Below are positions 56,991-64,000 of a stretch of 64,000 nt of DNA, one piece after another. How positions within the stretch are numbered: position 1 is the first letter of the stretch; each line of letters opens with the position of its first letter. Source of the stretch: Dysgonamonadaceae bacterium. Its GTDB lineage: Bacteria; Bacteroidota; Bacteroidia; Bacteroidales; Azobacteroidaceae. Position numbers and translations under genes: made by a program. The stretch is taken from positions 23,000-86,999 of the forward strand of contig JAISUK010000067.1 in the NCBI GenBank assembly GCA_031272075.1, in the 5' to 3' direction. A model generated the notes under the pieces. That model was not told the origin of the DNA and ran no database searches. It was given only the letters and a program-made list of their open reading frames with translations.

Positions 56991-59540
56991 ATGAAAAAGA
57001 GATTGAGAACAACAGCGCTTTACGGATTGGTATCTGTAGCTGTTATGGTATTGATTCTCGCTTGTTCCGGCGATCAGGACGAAGCGGAGATCGCTCCGCA
57101 GACTTACAGCGTCGGCGGTACGGTAACGAAATCCGATGGGGGCGCAGCATCTGGCGCTTCCGTGATGCTTCAGAAAGCATCGGATAACAGCGATGCTGGA
57201 CAGTCGCCGACCAATGCGGCCGGTGAATTTATCATCACGGGGGTGAGCGCGGGTTCATATACCTTGGTGGTAACGCTCAACGGCTATGAAACGGCGTCTG
57301 TCACTGAAATCAAGGTCTCTGATGTCGATTTGACGGTCAATGAGATAGTGCTTCAGAAAATTGCCTTGCCGATGTATGCTATCAGTGGTACGGTACTCAA
57401 ACCCGACGGCAGTGCCGCGTCGGGCGCTTCGGTACAGGTCAGACGGACGAGCGACAATTCCTACGTGGGTCAGGCCGCCACCGCAGATGCTTCGGGAGGG
57501 TATTCCATTCCGGATATTCCGGCGGGGAATTATCAGATTATTGTTTACCTGGAGGGATTTGAAACAGGCGTGATTTCCGACATTACTGTGAGCAATGCGG
57601 ACGTGAAAGTTCCGAATACGACTTTACAGACCATTACGATCAGCGCCAATGCCATCAACATCCTTTACGCCGGAAATACTGCAGATGTCGTAAACTTGCC
57701 TGCCGACGGAAGCGTGACGGTCTCGAAAAGCGGTGCAGATGTGACACTGTCGTCGTCGGCCTCGTCGGTGCTGGAATATGTCGTTTCGGGTACAACCTCC
57801 AACGGCTCGCTGAAAATTCAGACGCCAGCGGATATAAAATTAACATTGAATAACGCGGTCATCACTTCCACATCGGCGCTTCCGCCAATCCAGATTACGA
57901 AAAACGAGGGAATCGTCACCGTTGAACTGAAAGGCACCAATGTCCTTTCCGACGCTACAGGAAATGGTGAAAACGCTACACTGATCACGAAAAAGGGAGC
58001 ACTCGTATTCGAAGGCTATGGTCGACTGACCATCAGTGGCGCGGCTAAGCATGCCATTGCAAGTGAAACAACGACCACTGTGCGCGAAGGAGTGATTGTC
58101 GTCGCTTCCGCGGCTTCCGACGGATTCCATTCCGAAGGGTTCACCATACAGGGCGGTTCTTTGAAAATCGGTTCTACCAAAGGCGATGGGATTGATGCGG
58201 GAGGAAAAACTGCCGTGATCAGCGGCGGGAACATCGAGATTGCTTCCACTGCCGACGATACGAAAGGCATCAAAGCAGACCTCGGCATTACTGTCAGCGG
58301 CGGCGCTATCGACATGAGCGTCGCGGGTGCACAGTCGAAAGGTATCAGCAGCAAGGCGGACATTACGATCAGCGGCGGCGAAATTTCTGTTGCCACTTCC
58401 GGCGCAACAGTGCTGGCGGCTTCGGGTAGCGGTTACGACCCCTCTTATTGTACGGCAATCAAAAGTGATGGCAATGTGACTGTCACCGGCGGCACCATCA
58501 AGATAACGAGCGCCAAGACTGCCGATGGCGGGAAGGGAATAGCTGCCGACGGCGATATTGCCATCCGCGGTGGAACGCTCAATATCACGACCGCAGGCGA
58601 CGGCAAGACCTACACGGCCACCACTGGGAATCCCGATTCTTATACAGCCGCTTGCATCAAGAGCGATAAAAACATTTCGCTTACCGGCGGCAATATTACC
58701 TGTAAAAGCTCCGGCACAGGCGGAAAATGTATTTCAGCCGACGGGACAATCACCATCGGGAATCAAGGTTCCAACAATGCCGACGTGGTGATAACTGCAG
58801 GCACTTCCGGCGATCGTTTCCTGGTATCCGGCAGTCAACGTCCGGGCGGCGGCGGATGGGGAGACAACGGCACCGATTATGCCAATCCGAAAGCCCTCAA
58901 ATGTGAGGGGAATATGACGATCAACAGCGGCAGCATCTATGTCAATTGCACGCAAAAAACCGAAGGAGGAGAAGGGATTGAAAGCAAAAGCACCCTGACG
59001 ATCAACGGCGGGAATATCGACATCCATACTTACGATGACTGTATCAACGCCGGGACGGCAATCGTCATTAACGGCGGGAATATCTTCTGTGCCGCGTCGG
59101 GCAACGATGCCATCGACAGCAATGGGCCGCTGACCGTCAACGGCGGGTTGACCATCGCCAACGGTGTCCGCGGCGACGGCGAAGCCTTTGATGCCGAACG
59201 CAACTTCCAGGTCAATGGCGGCATTATTGTTGGCACGCACGGTGGGAATTCCATGACGTCGCCCGGCGGCCAGCAGCGTTCTGTCCGCATACAGGCGCCT
59301 TGCGGAAGCGCCATCGCCATCAAAAATTCAGCAGGCGAATATCTGCTGTTGTTTACGATTCCGGTGATCTCCGGCGCCTCCACGGGCACAAGTGTCATTG
59401 TCACTTTCTCCGATCCACGCATGGTAGCAGGCTCCTATACCTTGCTTTCTGGAGGCAGCATCAGTGGCGGGACTACTTTCAACGGCTATAATACCGGTGG
59501 ATCTTATTCGGGAGGTACATCAAAAAGCATCTCATTGTAA
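56991..59540 (+). CDS. Cthe_2159-like beta-helix lipoprotein with tandem carboxypeptidase-regulatory-like domains
   Basis: An 849-residue lipoprotein (MVLILACSGDQ, Cys ~25). Residues ~39-124 and ~129-215 are two similar carboxypeptidase-regulatory-like beta-sandwich domains (TYSVGGTVTKSDGGAASGAS vs MYAISGTVLKPDGSAASGAS). From ~215 on there is a right-handed beta-helix rich in Gly/Ser/Asn/Thr with repeating rungs (ISGGNIEIASTADDTKGIKA; VSGGAIDMSVAGAQSKGISS), as in the Cthe_2159 family, whose founder binds cellulose or acidic sugars through calcium. The C-terminus is GSYSGGTSKSISL. The TonB receptor and DUF4249 genes precede it; this suggests, but does not prove, surface carbohydrate binding. 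Confidence 0.86.
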   Translation: MKKRLRTTALYGLVSVAVMVLILACSGDQDEAEIAPQTYSVGGTVTKSDGGAASGASVMLQKASDNSDAGQSPTNAAGEFIITGVSAGSYTLVVTLNGYETASVTEIKVSDVDLTVNEIVLQKIALPMYAISGTVLKPDGSAASGASVQVRRTSDNSYVGQAATADASGGYSIPDIPAGNYQIIVYLEGFETGVISDITVSNADVKVPNTTLQTITISANAINILYAGNTADVVNLPADGSVTVSKSGADVTLSSSASSVLEYVVSGTTSNGSLKIQTPADIKLTLNNAVITSTSALPPIQITKNEGIVTVELKGTNVLSDATGNGENATLITKKGALVFEGYGRLTISGAAKHAIASETTTTVREGVIVVASAASDGFHSEGFTIQGGSLKIGSTKGDGIDAGGKTAVISGGNIEIASTADDTKGIKADLGITVSGGAIDMSVAGAQSKGISSKADITISGGEISVATSGATVLAASGSGYDPSYCTAIKSDGNVTVTGGTIKITSAKTADGGKGIAADGDIAIRGGTLNITTAGDGKTYTATTGNPDSYTAACIKSDKNISLTGGNITCKSSGTGGKCISADGTITIGNQGSNNADVVITAGTSGDRFLVSGSQRPGGGGWGDNGTDYANPKALKCEGNMTINSGSIYVNCTQKTEGGEGIESKSTLTINGGNIDIHTYDDCINAGTAIVINGGNIFCAASGNDAIDSNGPLTVNGGLTIANGVRGDGEAFDAERNFQVNGGIIVGTHGGNSMTSPGGQQRSVRIQAPCGSAIAIKNSAGEYLLLFTIPVISGASTGTSVIVTFSDPRMVAGSYTLLSGGSISGGTTFNGYNTGGSYSGGTSKSISL
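57105..57635 (+). repeat. Tandem duplicated domain (period about 90 codons)
   Basis: Within the beta-helix lipoprotein, residues ~39-124 (57105-57362) and ~129-215 (57375-57635) share the pattern GGTVxKxDGxAASGASVxxxxxSDNSxxGQ and later AGSYxLxVxLxGFE. This is a domain duplication, not a nucleotide-perfect repeat. Confidence 0.8.
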
Positions 59541-59559
59541 AAAATTTTCTTTATTTTTC

Positions 59560-59590
59560 TTTGTGTCATAAAATCCGAGTGTTACCTTTG
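59560..59590 (+). promoter_or_regulatory. Promoter of the cupin gene
   Basis: TTTG (59560-59563), a 19-base spacer and TACCTTTG (59583-59590): an exact Bacteroidota promoter, 46 bases before the chosen cupin start. The -7 box is inside the left arm of the inverted repeat at 59575-59629. Confidence 0.75.
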
Positions 59591-59629
59591 TAAATTCATT
59601 GATATTATATGAATAAAGGTAACACCCGG
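59575..59629. promoter_or_regulatory. Long inverted repeat overlapping the cupin promoter
   Basis: CCGAGTGTTACCTTT (59575-59589) and AAAGGTAACACCCGG (59615-59629) are complementary with one mismatch in 15, separated by 25 bases. The left arm contains the -7 box, and the right arm ends just before the ribosome-binding GGAGA of the cupin gene. It could be a repressor operator, or, in read-through RNA from upstream, a hairpin hiding the translation start. Confidence 0.65.
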
Positions 59630-59635
59630 AGAATT

Positions 59636-60091
59636 ATGAATCAAATAGAAATTATTTCGGAAAACTCAAACTGCACGGCAATCAATGTCGGCAGCATGGA
59701 TAAATGGAATGAATATTCCATCATTTTTCCCATCAGCCGACGGGAAGTGAAAGGAAAAATCTTTTTGAAAGATGCTACCCAGGCCACCGGTACGGAAATT
59801 TCGTTGAACTCGCTTCCTCCTAAAGCAGAATTGCCGGATTTCCACTTTCATAAAAAGAATGAAGAAACCTACATCATCCTGCGAGGGTCGGGGCTTTTCC
59901 TGGTCGACGACGACAGTTTCCCGATAGAGGAAGGCAGCGTGATTCGCGTTGCCCCGGAAGGCAAACGCTGTATCACCAATACTTCCGACAGCGAGATGCT
60001 CTTCATCTGCATACAGTCCAAAGCGGGCTCGTTGGAAGAATATACCATCGACGACGGCGAACAGGTGTCGATTAAGGGAGTTGAAAGTTGA
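59636..60091 (+). CDS. Cupin-domain protein
   Basis: A 151-residue protein with one cupin barrel. Motif 1 is DFHFHKKNEETYIILRGSG (~residue 75, with two His and Glu as metal ligands), and motif 2 is around EEGSVIRVAPEGKRCITNTS. The two-motif layout is that of small stand-alone cupins; the reaction cannot be told. I chose the ATG at 59636, which has GGAGA four bases before it; an ATG at 59609 in the same frame would lie in the loop of the inverted repeat. It is followed by gldB after 25 bases. Confidence 0.83.
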   Translation: MNQIEIISENSNCTAINVGSMDKWNEYSIIFPISRREVKGKIFLKDATQATGTEISLNSLPPKAELPDFHFHKKNEETYIILRGSGLFLVDDDSFPIEEGSVIRVAPEGKRCITNTSDSEMLFICIQSKAGSLEEYTIDDGEQVSIKGVES

Positions 60092-60116
60092 AAATGTACT
60101 ATTATAATCTTAACGG

Positions 60117-61097
60117 ATGTATCGCCAATTAGTGTTTCTTTTCTTTTTTATTTGCTTGATTTTCGGTTGTTTGAGTCGAGATACCCGAACAGGCGATTCA
60201 GAATTACGGATCCGGCGTTTTGATGTCGCATTGTTTCATTTTTTAAATAAAGAGAAGGACTCGACAGCGTTGTCGGAATACGCCGATATCCTCAATGTGC
60301 TTGGAGACAATGTTATCCATATCGGCACAACCGATTCTGCCGGTTTTTACGAGCGATTGAGTTCCTATTTTTCCGAACCGACACTGATGCGGCTTTATAC
60401 AGATGAACAGCGGAAATTCGCCGACCTGACGGAGGTGGAAGCGGAACTTTTGCCGACCTTCGAGAAGTTGTTGCAGGCATTCCCCGAATTAAAACTACCG
60501 CAGATCTACATCCACGTTTCCGGTTTGAATCAGAATGTGATCGTTACCGACGAGGTGTTGTCGCTCTCGGCAGATAAATATCTGGGGGCGGACTATCCTC
60601 TGTATCAAGATTTCTTTTATGATTACCAACGTCGTAACATGACTGCGTCGCAGGTGGTTCCTGATTATCTGTTGGGCTATCTGATGGCCAACCTGCCATA
60701 CAAGGGCAATCAGGATGTGTTGTTGGACAGGATGCTGTATGAAGGGAAATTGCGCTATATCCTCGCCTCATTGCTCCCCGGTCGCCAACCTTGGGAATAT
60801 ACCGCCTATTCGGAAGCGCAATACCGCTGGTGCCATAAGCATCATGGACGGATATGGAAATCCATGCTTCAAAATAACCATTTATACAATCCCGATTATT
60901 TGATTACATCGAAATACATGGACGAAGCGCCCTACACCGTACTTTTGCCCGAAGAATCACCGGGAAGAATAGGTGTATGGATTGGCTATCAGATTATTAT
61001 GGCGTACATGAAGAATCATCCCGATACTTCCATGCAACAATTGATGGACCTGACCGATGCGCAGGAATTTTTGAAGCAGGCTAAATATAAACCCTAA
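60117..61097 (+). CDS. gldB: GldB-family lipoprotein
   Basis: A 326-residue lipoprotein (CLIFGCLS, Cys ~18). The sequence fits the GldB family: IRRFDVALFHFL near the N-terminus, LPQIYIHVSGLNQNVIVTDE in the middle and the C-terminal GRIGVWIGYQIIMAYMKNHP with LKQAKYKP at the end. GldB was found in gliding motility of Flavobacterium, but the family is present in many non-gliding Bacteroidota, so motility should not be inferred. Probably co-transcribed with the cupin. Confidence 0.82.
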   Translation: MYRQLVFLFFFICLIFGCLSRDTRTGDSELRIRRFDVALFHFLNKEKDSTALSEYADILNVLGDNVIHIGTTDSAGFYERLSSYFSEPTLMRLYTDEQRKFADLTEVEAELLPTFEKLLQAFPELKLPQIYIHVSGLNQNVIVTDEVLSLSADKYLGADYPLYQDFFYDYQRRNMTASQVVPDYLLGYLMANLPYKGNQDVLLDRMLYEGKLRYILASLLPGRQPWEYTAYSEAQYRWCHKHHGRIWKSMLQNNHLYNPDYLITSKYMDEAPYTVLLPEESPGRIGVWIGYQIIMAYMKNHPDTSMQQLMDLTDAQEFLKQAKYKP

Positions 61098-61142
61098 TTG
61101 AAAAAAATCCGTCAATCACTTGCAGATAGAATTATTGAATCC

Positions 61143-61175
61143 CTTGTGCAAATCGAAAATTAATTCGTACTTTTG
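61143..61175 (+). promoter_or_regulatory. Promoter-like element for the AAA/PD-(D/E)XK gene
   Basis: TACTTTTG (61168-61175), with CTTG (61143-61146), one mismatch from TTTG, 21 bases upstream. The chosen ATG at 61205 is 29 bases further on. Confidence 0.5.
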
Positions 61176-61204
61176 TATTGATTATTTCAAGTCGGTCAAA
61201 AATT

Positions 61205-62818
61205 ATGGCAACTCTACGCAAAAAACTGCCTGTGGGAATACAGACCTTTGAGACGATTATCAGCGAAAATTATGTTTACGTTGATAAAACGCGGTATTTG
61301 GTCGAAATGATCGATACCGGGAAGATTTATTTTCTGTCCCGGCCACGTCGATTCGGGAAATCGTTGACTGTATCTACCTTTGATGCCATGTTTTCCGGTA
61401 AAAAAGAACTGTTCAAAGGGCTTTATGCCGAAGAATTTATGAATCGGTCGGATTATTACAGTTCGCCGGTTATAAGGTTGGATATGAGCCAGGTAACCAC
61501 ATATTCCGACTTCAACAGGTTAGAGGCGTCGATTGTAATGATGCTCGAAAATATTGCGAAAAAATATGATGTTGAGTTCGATAAAAATTTTTCGCCTGAT
61601 GTTATTTTCAACAAATTAATTCAGGATATTGCCCAAAAACACGGCAAAGTTGTGATTCTGCTTGACGAATACGACAAACCCTACGTCGATTTTTTTACGC
61701 AACCCGAAAAAGCAGAGCAAATCAGGGGTATCCTGCGAAATTTCTATGTTCAAATCAAAGCAAACGACCAGTATATCCGCTTTGTGTTTATCACCGGCAT
61801 TTCCAAATTTGCCCGTTTCGGCGTATTTTCGGGACTCAATTCACCGAAAGATATTTCTCTTTGGGACAAATATGGCGAAATGTTGGGGTATTCGGAAGAT
61901 GAAATAGTAAAATATTTTCCGGAAGATTTGAAAGATACGGCAGAAAAATTTGGGATTTCCGTTGAAAAATTGCTTGACAGGATGCGTTATTATTACGACG
62001 GTTTCTGTTTCGATGGTATTCACCGTCTGTATAATCCGTTTTCGACAATAAATTTCTTAAATGAGAGAAGTTTTGATAATTTCTGGATGGAATCCGGCAC
62101 TACCAAACTGATTTACGACTACTTGAAAAACCACAAACTGAGCGTAGAGCAGTTTCATAATATTCGGGTTTCGCGCGATTTTGCTCGAAGTCCGGGCGAT
62201 ATGGATTCAACGTCACCGGAAGGTTTTCTTTATCAGGGAGGTTATTTGACCGTCAGCCGCGCAGAAGGTGAGTTTTTTGCGCTCGATTATCCTAATACGG
62301 AAGTGCTTAACTCAATGTCTCGACTGGTGTCGGAAATTGTTTGTAAAAATAACGACAATGAATTTACAGGTTGCCGCAGCGCATTGTTTTTCTCGTTGGA
62401 TACAAAAAACAAGGAAACGCTGATGTCAACTTTCAACCGTCTTTTGGCAAGTATTCCTTACGACGATTTTCGGAAAGGCGCTGAAAATAATATTATGGAC
62501 AATCGCTACACTTTTTCGTTGCACGAATGGCACTATCGTTCGATGATTTTAGCCTTTGTGCGCGGTTGCGGCGTGGCGGCAGTCGCCGAAATGCACACCA
62601 ATCTGGGGCGCGCCGACCTTGTGCTTGACTATCTGGGAAATGTTTGGGTAATAGAAATAAAAGTGGCTTACAAATCGGAAGACGTACCCGCAAAACTTGC
62701 CGAAGCAAAAGCGCAAATCATTGAAGGAAATTACACTGCGCCTTACCCCAGCGCTACCGCTATTGCAATGGTGATAGACGATTCCAAACGGGAAATCACG
62801 GAAAGTGAGATTGTTTGA
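61205..62818 (+). CDS. AAA-ATPase-like protein with C-terminal PD-(D/E)XK nuclease-like domain
   Basis: A 537-residue protein of the large Bacteroidota family with an AAA-ATPase-like N-terminal domain and a PDDEXK_9-type C-terminus. The N-terminus has KLPVGIQTFETIISENYVYV, a degenerate P-loop RPRRFGKSL, and a Walker-B-like VVILLDEYDKP. The C-terminus has the nuclease-fold motif GRADLVLDY...VIEIKVAYKS (D, then E-x-K). Many such genes exist per genome, often in variable regions; their function is unknown. I chose the ATG at 61205 (MATLRKK); a start 27 bases earlier would read into the promoter region. Confidence 0.88.
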   Translation: MATLRKKLPVGIQTFETIISENYVYVDKTRYLVEMIDTGKIYFLSRPRRFGKSLTVSTFDAMFSGKKELFKGLYAEEFMNRSDYYSSPVIRLDMSQVTTYSDFNRLEASIVMMLENIAKKYDVEFDKNFSPDVIFNKLIQDIAQKHGKVVILLDEYDKPYVDFFTQPEKAEQIRGILRNFYVQIKANDQYIRFVFITGISKFARFGVFSGLNSPKDISLWDKYGEMLGYSEDEIVKYFPEDLKDTAEKFGISVEKLLDRMRYYYDGFCFDGIHRLYNPFSTINFLNERSFDNFWMESGTTKLIYDYLKNHKLSVEQFHNIRVSRDFARSPGDMDSTSPEGFLYQGGYLTVSRAEGEFFALDYPNTEVLNSMSRLVSEIVCKNNDNEFTGCRSALFFSLDTKNKETLMSTFNRLLASIPYDDFRKGAENNIMDNRYTFSLHEWHYRSMILAFVRGCGVAAVAEMHTNLGRADLVLDYLGNVWVIEIKVAYKSEDVPAKLAEAKAQIIEGNYTAPYPSATAIAMVIDDSKREITESEIV

Positions 62819-62826
62819 GTAAAATG

Positions 62827-62964
62827 TCATACTTGCGTCTTTATTTTATACCGAAACAACACCGGATTCAGATCCGTTTTATTTTCCATTGATTCTAGCG
62901 CCGGAAACAAGGAAATAAGTTTGTCGAACGATGTAGTATTGAACACTTCGTAATAATTCCGTCA
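62827..62964 (-). pseudogene. Possible C-terminal gene remnant
   Basis: A 44-codon frame on the minus strand, bounded by in-frame stops, reads as ordinary protein (NYYEVFNTTSFDKLISLFPA, then LESMENKTDLNPVLFRYKI) and ends at TGA 8 bases from the stop of the AAA gene. It has no start codon with support and no further similarity upstream in this frame. It could be the tail of a degraded gene. Family unknown. Confidence 0.3.
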
Positions 62965-63016
62965 TTATCAGAACACAGTATCGAGTACAGAATTACAAGG
63001 ATTTTAAAATCAAAAT

Positions 63017-63045
63017 AACCTGCCCTTAGACAGGTTTTTCTTTTC
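63017..63045 (+). terminator. Terminator-like hairpin in the gene-poor stretch
   Basis: AACCTG (63017-63022), 8-base loop, CAGGTT (63031-63036), then TTTCTTTTC. The stem is only 6 pairs; it could end transcription from the AAA gene about 200 bases upstream. Confidence 0.5.
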
Positions 63046-63314
63046 GGAAACGATGAATTTTTATTCTAAAGCTTACAATAAATCTTTGAATATCATCCGA
63101 TTTTGATTATTGTGTTGTTTCCGAATGGCTTTTATTTTTGCCTTTGCTTGGTGGTTGTGTGTTTATGCTTTTTGTTGCTTGCTTTTTACGAGAAACGGTT
63201 TGTCGTTTCCGCTTCGCGGCAATATCGACTGCGGCTCGGCGATACAAACAAGTTTGATTGCACTTGCTTAATCGCAATTTTCTATGTTTTGAGATTCGGA
63301 CATATATCTATAAT

Positions 63315-64000
63315 TTACTTGTTATCATTGCTTTGCATTAGCCAATCTGCTACATTCAACTTTCGTATTCCGTCATAAACAGGGTTTAAGTCAATGTCGG
63401 TAGTGAGCAGATATTTTGGATTGGAGTCCTTGATTGTCCTCAAAGAGGCAAGTTCGCGTTCAAGCGTTTCGGGTTGCATCGTAGTCCAAGCCACTTGGTA
63501 GTACGAAGTATAGCCGTCGTGGTCAGTAACCACAAAATCTACTTCCAAATTATTGATTTTGCCAATATAAACCTCTTTATTTCTGCGCAATAACTCAAAA
63601 TAGACCATATTTTCGAGCCAATGCGAAATATCTTTTGCCATTTCGCGTTTCAATCGCACTTTTCGAAAACAGGGGTCAACGAGATAATATTTGTTCAATG
63701 TCTGCAAAAGCCCTTTTCCTTTAATTTCGTACCGCTGAACTTTGTAGAGCAAGAACGCATCGCACAGAGCGTCAAGGTATCGTGTAACGGTTTTATTCTC
63801 AACCGCAGTCCCGTAAGTTCTCAAAGTTTTAGAAATTGAATTTGGAGACACAAATGAGCCGACAGAATCAAACAAAAATCAATAATTTTGTTGAACTCGT
63901 GCTTGTCCCTTATTTTCAACCGTTCAAAAATATCTTTTTCAATTATGGTATTCAGCACGCTTCGCACAAATTCATCTGCCTGTTTCTGACTGATATTTTT
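63315..64000 (-). pseudogene. DUF4143-type ATP-binding protein, frameshifted and cut by the window end
   Basis: The minus strand encodes the C-terminal part of a DUF4143 protein (the family of ATPases with an AAA core and a PD-(D/E)XK-like tail). From 64000 the reading is NTIIEKDIFERLKIRDKHEF, then NKIIDF; after this the frame shifts and continues as LFDSVGSFVSPNSISKTLRT to a stop at 63315. The break is at a run of five A residues on the plus strand (63874-63878); one extra base there would restore a continuous protein. Thus the gene is either inactivated by a one-base deletion or affected by a sequencing error. The N-terminal ATPase core is outside the window. Confidence 0.75.

Larger units (their letters stand above)
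62819..63314. other. Gene-poor stretch of about 500 bases
   Basis: No convincing intact gene is seen. It holds a possible coding remnant on the minus strand (62827-62964) and one terminator-like hairpin (63017-63045). An open frame at 63103-63378 on the plus strand is a hydrophobic, cysteine-rich translation without recognisable features and overlaps the end of the ATPase gene; I do not count it as a gene. Confidence 0.6.

Noticed and set aside
59575..59629. Invertible (phase-variable) promoter flanked by inverted repeats
   Set aside because: The spacer is only 25 bases and the -7 box lies inside one arm; Bacteroidales invertible promoters have whole promoters between the arms with longer spacers.
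63103..63378. Plus-strand 91-codon open frame
   Set aside because: Hydrophobic, cysteine-rich translation without any recognisable feature, overlapping the end of the DUF4143 gene on the other strand and lacking a promoter.

Overview
The window looks like a chromosomal segment from a member of the Bacteroidota, most likely order Bacteroidales. The evidence is a SusC/SusD pair with an ECF sigma/FecR regulator, a TonB receptor/DUF4249 pair, GldB, the single-subunit cytochrome b558 type succinate dehydrogenase/fumarate reductase, a RecF-DUF721 pair, and several intergenic copies of the Bacteroidota promoter pattern TTTG-N19-20-TAnnTTTG. Family or genus cannot be fixed from what is visible. Genes are densely packed on both strands. 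I see no rRNA, tRNA, CRISPR array, prophage or insertion sequence.

Layout. 0-5 kb: end of a PfkB sugar kinase, HIT protein, GreA, a thioredoxin-fold lipoprotein without its CXXC, and PNPase. 5-9 kb: an overflow (acetate) block on the minus strand, pta, a 3-hydroxyacyl-CoA dehydrogenase-like gene, ackA and a lipoprotein. 9-12 kb: a tight minus-strand operon of DUF1573, agmatine deiminase and an uncharacterised ATP-grasp-like enzyme. 12-18.7 kb: a plus-strand run with a Tat-exported Gfo/Idh/MocA oxidoreductase, a HEAT-DUF1080 protein, two lipoproteins and a TPR histidine-kinase-like protein that lacks its phospho-acceptor histidine. 18.7-25 kb: housekeeping genes (metG, ribH, recF, DUF721, OsmC) and a PHP phosphoesterase. 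25-31 kb: a GH127-type hydrolase and the sdh/frd operon. 31-38 kb: PPTase, a serine hydrolase, nitroreductase, rhaB, rhaD and CstA.

37.7-46.7 kb: a SusC/SusD locus with DUF4843 and PKD-like lipoproteins, a FecR anti-sigma factor and a divergently oriented ECF sigma factor. It has no hydrolase, so its ligand is unknown. 46.7-53.2 kb: iron-containing alcohol dehydrogenase, clpB, a TM2 protein and a POT-type transporter. 53.4-59.5 kb: TonB receptor, DUF4249 lipoprotein and a Cthe_2159-like beta-helix lipoprotein with two tandem carboxypeptidase-regulatory-like domains. 59.6-64 kb: a cupin whose promoter sits inside a long inverted repeat, GldB, an AAA/PD-(D/E)XK protein, a gene-poor stretch, and a frameshifted DUF4143 ATPase running off the window.

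How the genes work together. Central metabolism is represented by acetate formation (Pta/AckA), fumarate reduction or succinate oxidation (SdhCAB) and rhamnose breakdown (RhaB/RhaD). Nutrient capture is represented by two TonB-dependent systems, POT and CstA. The parts most worth following up are the exported oxidoreductase/DUF1080 cluster, the agmatine deiminase/ATP-grasp operon, the dyad at the cupin promoter, and the two outer-membrane systems. None is clearly a new system on sequence alone.
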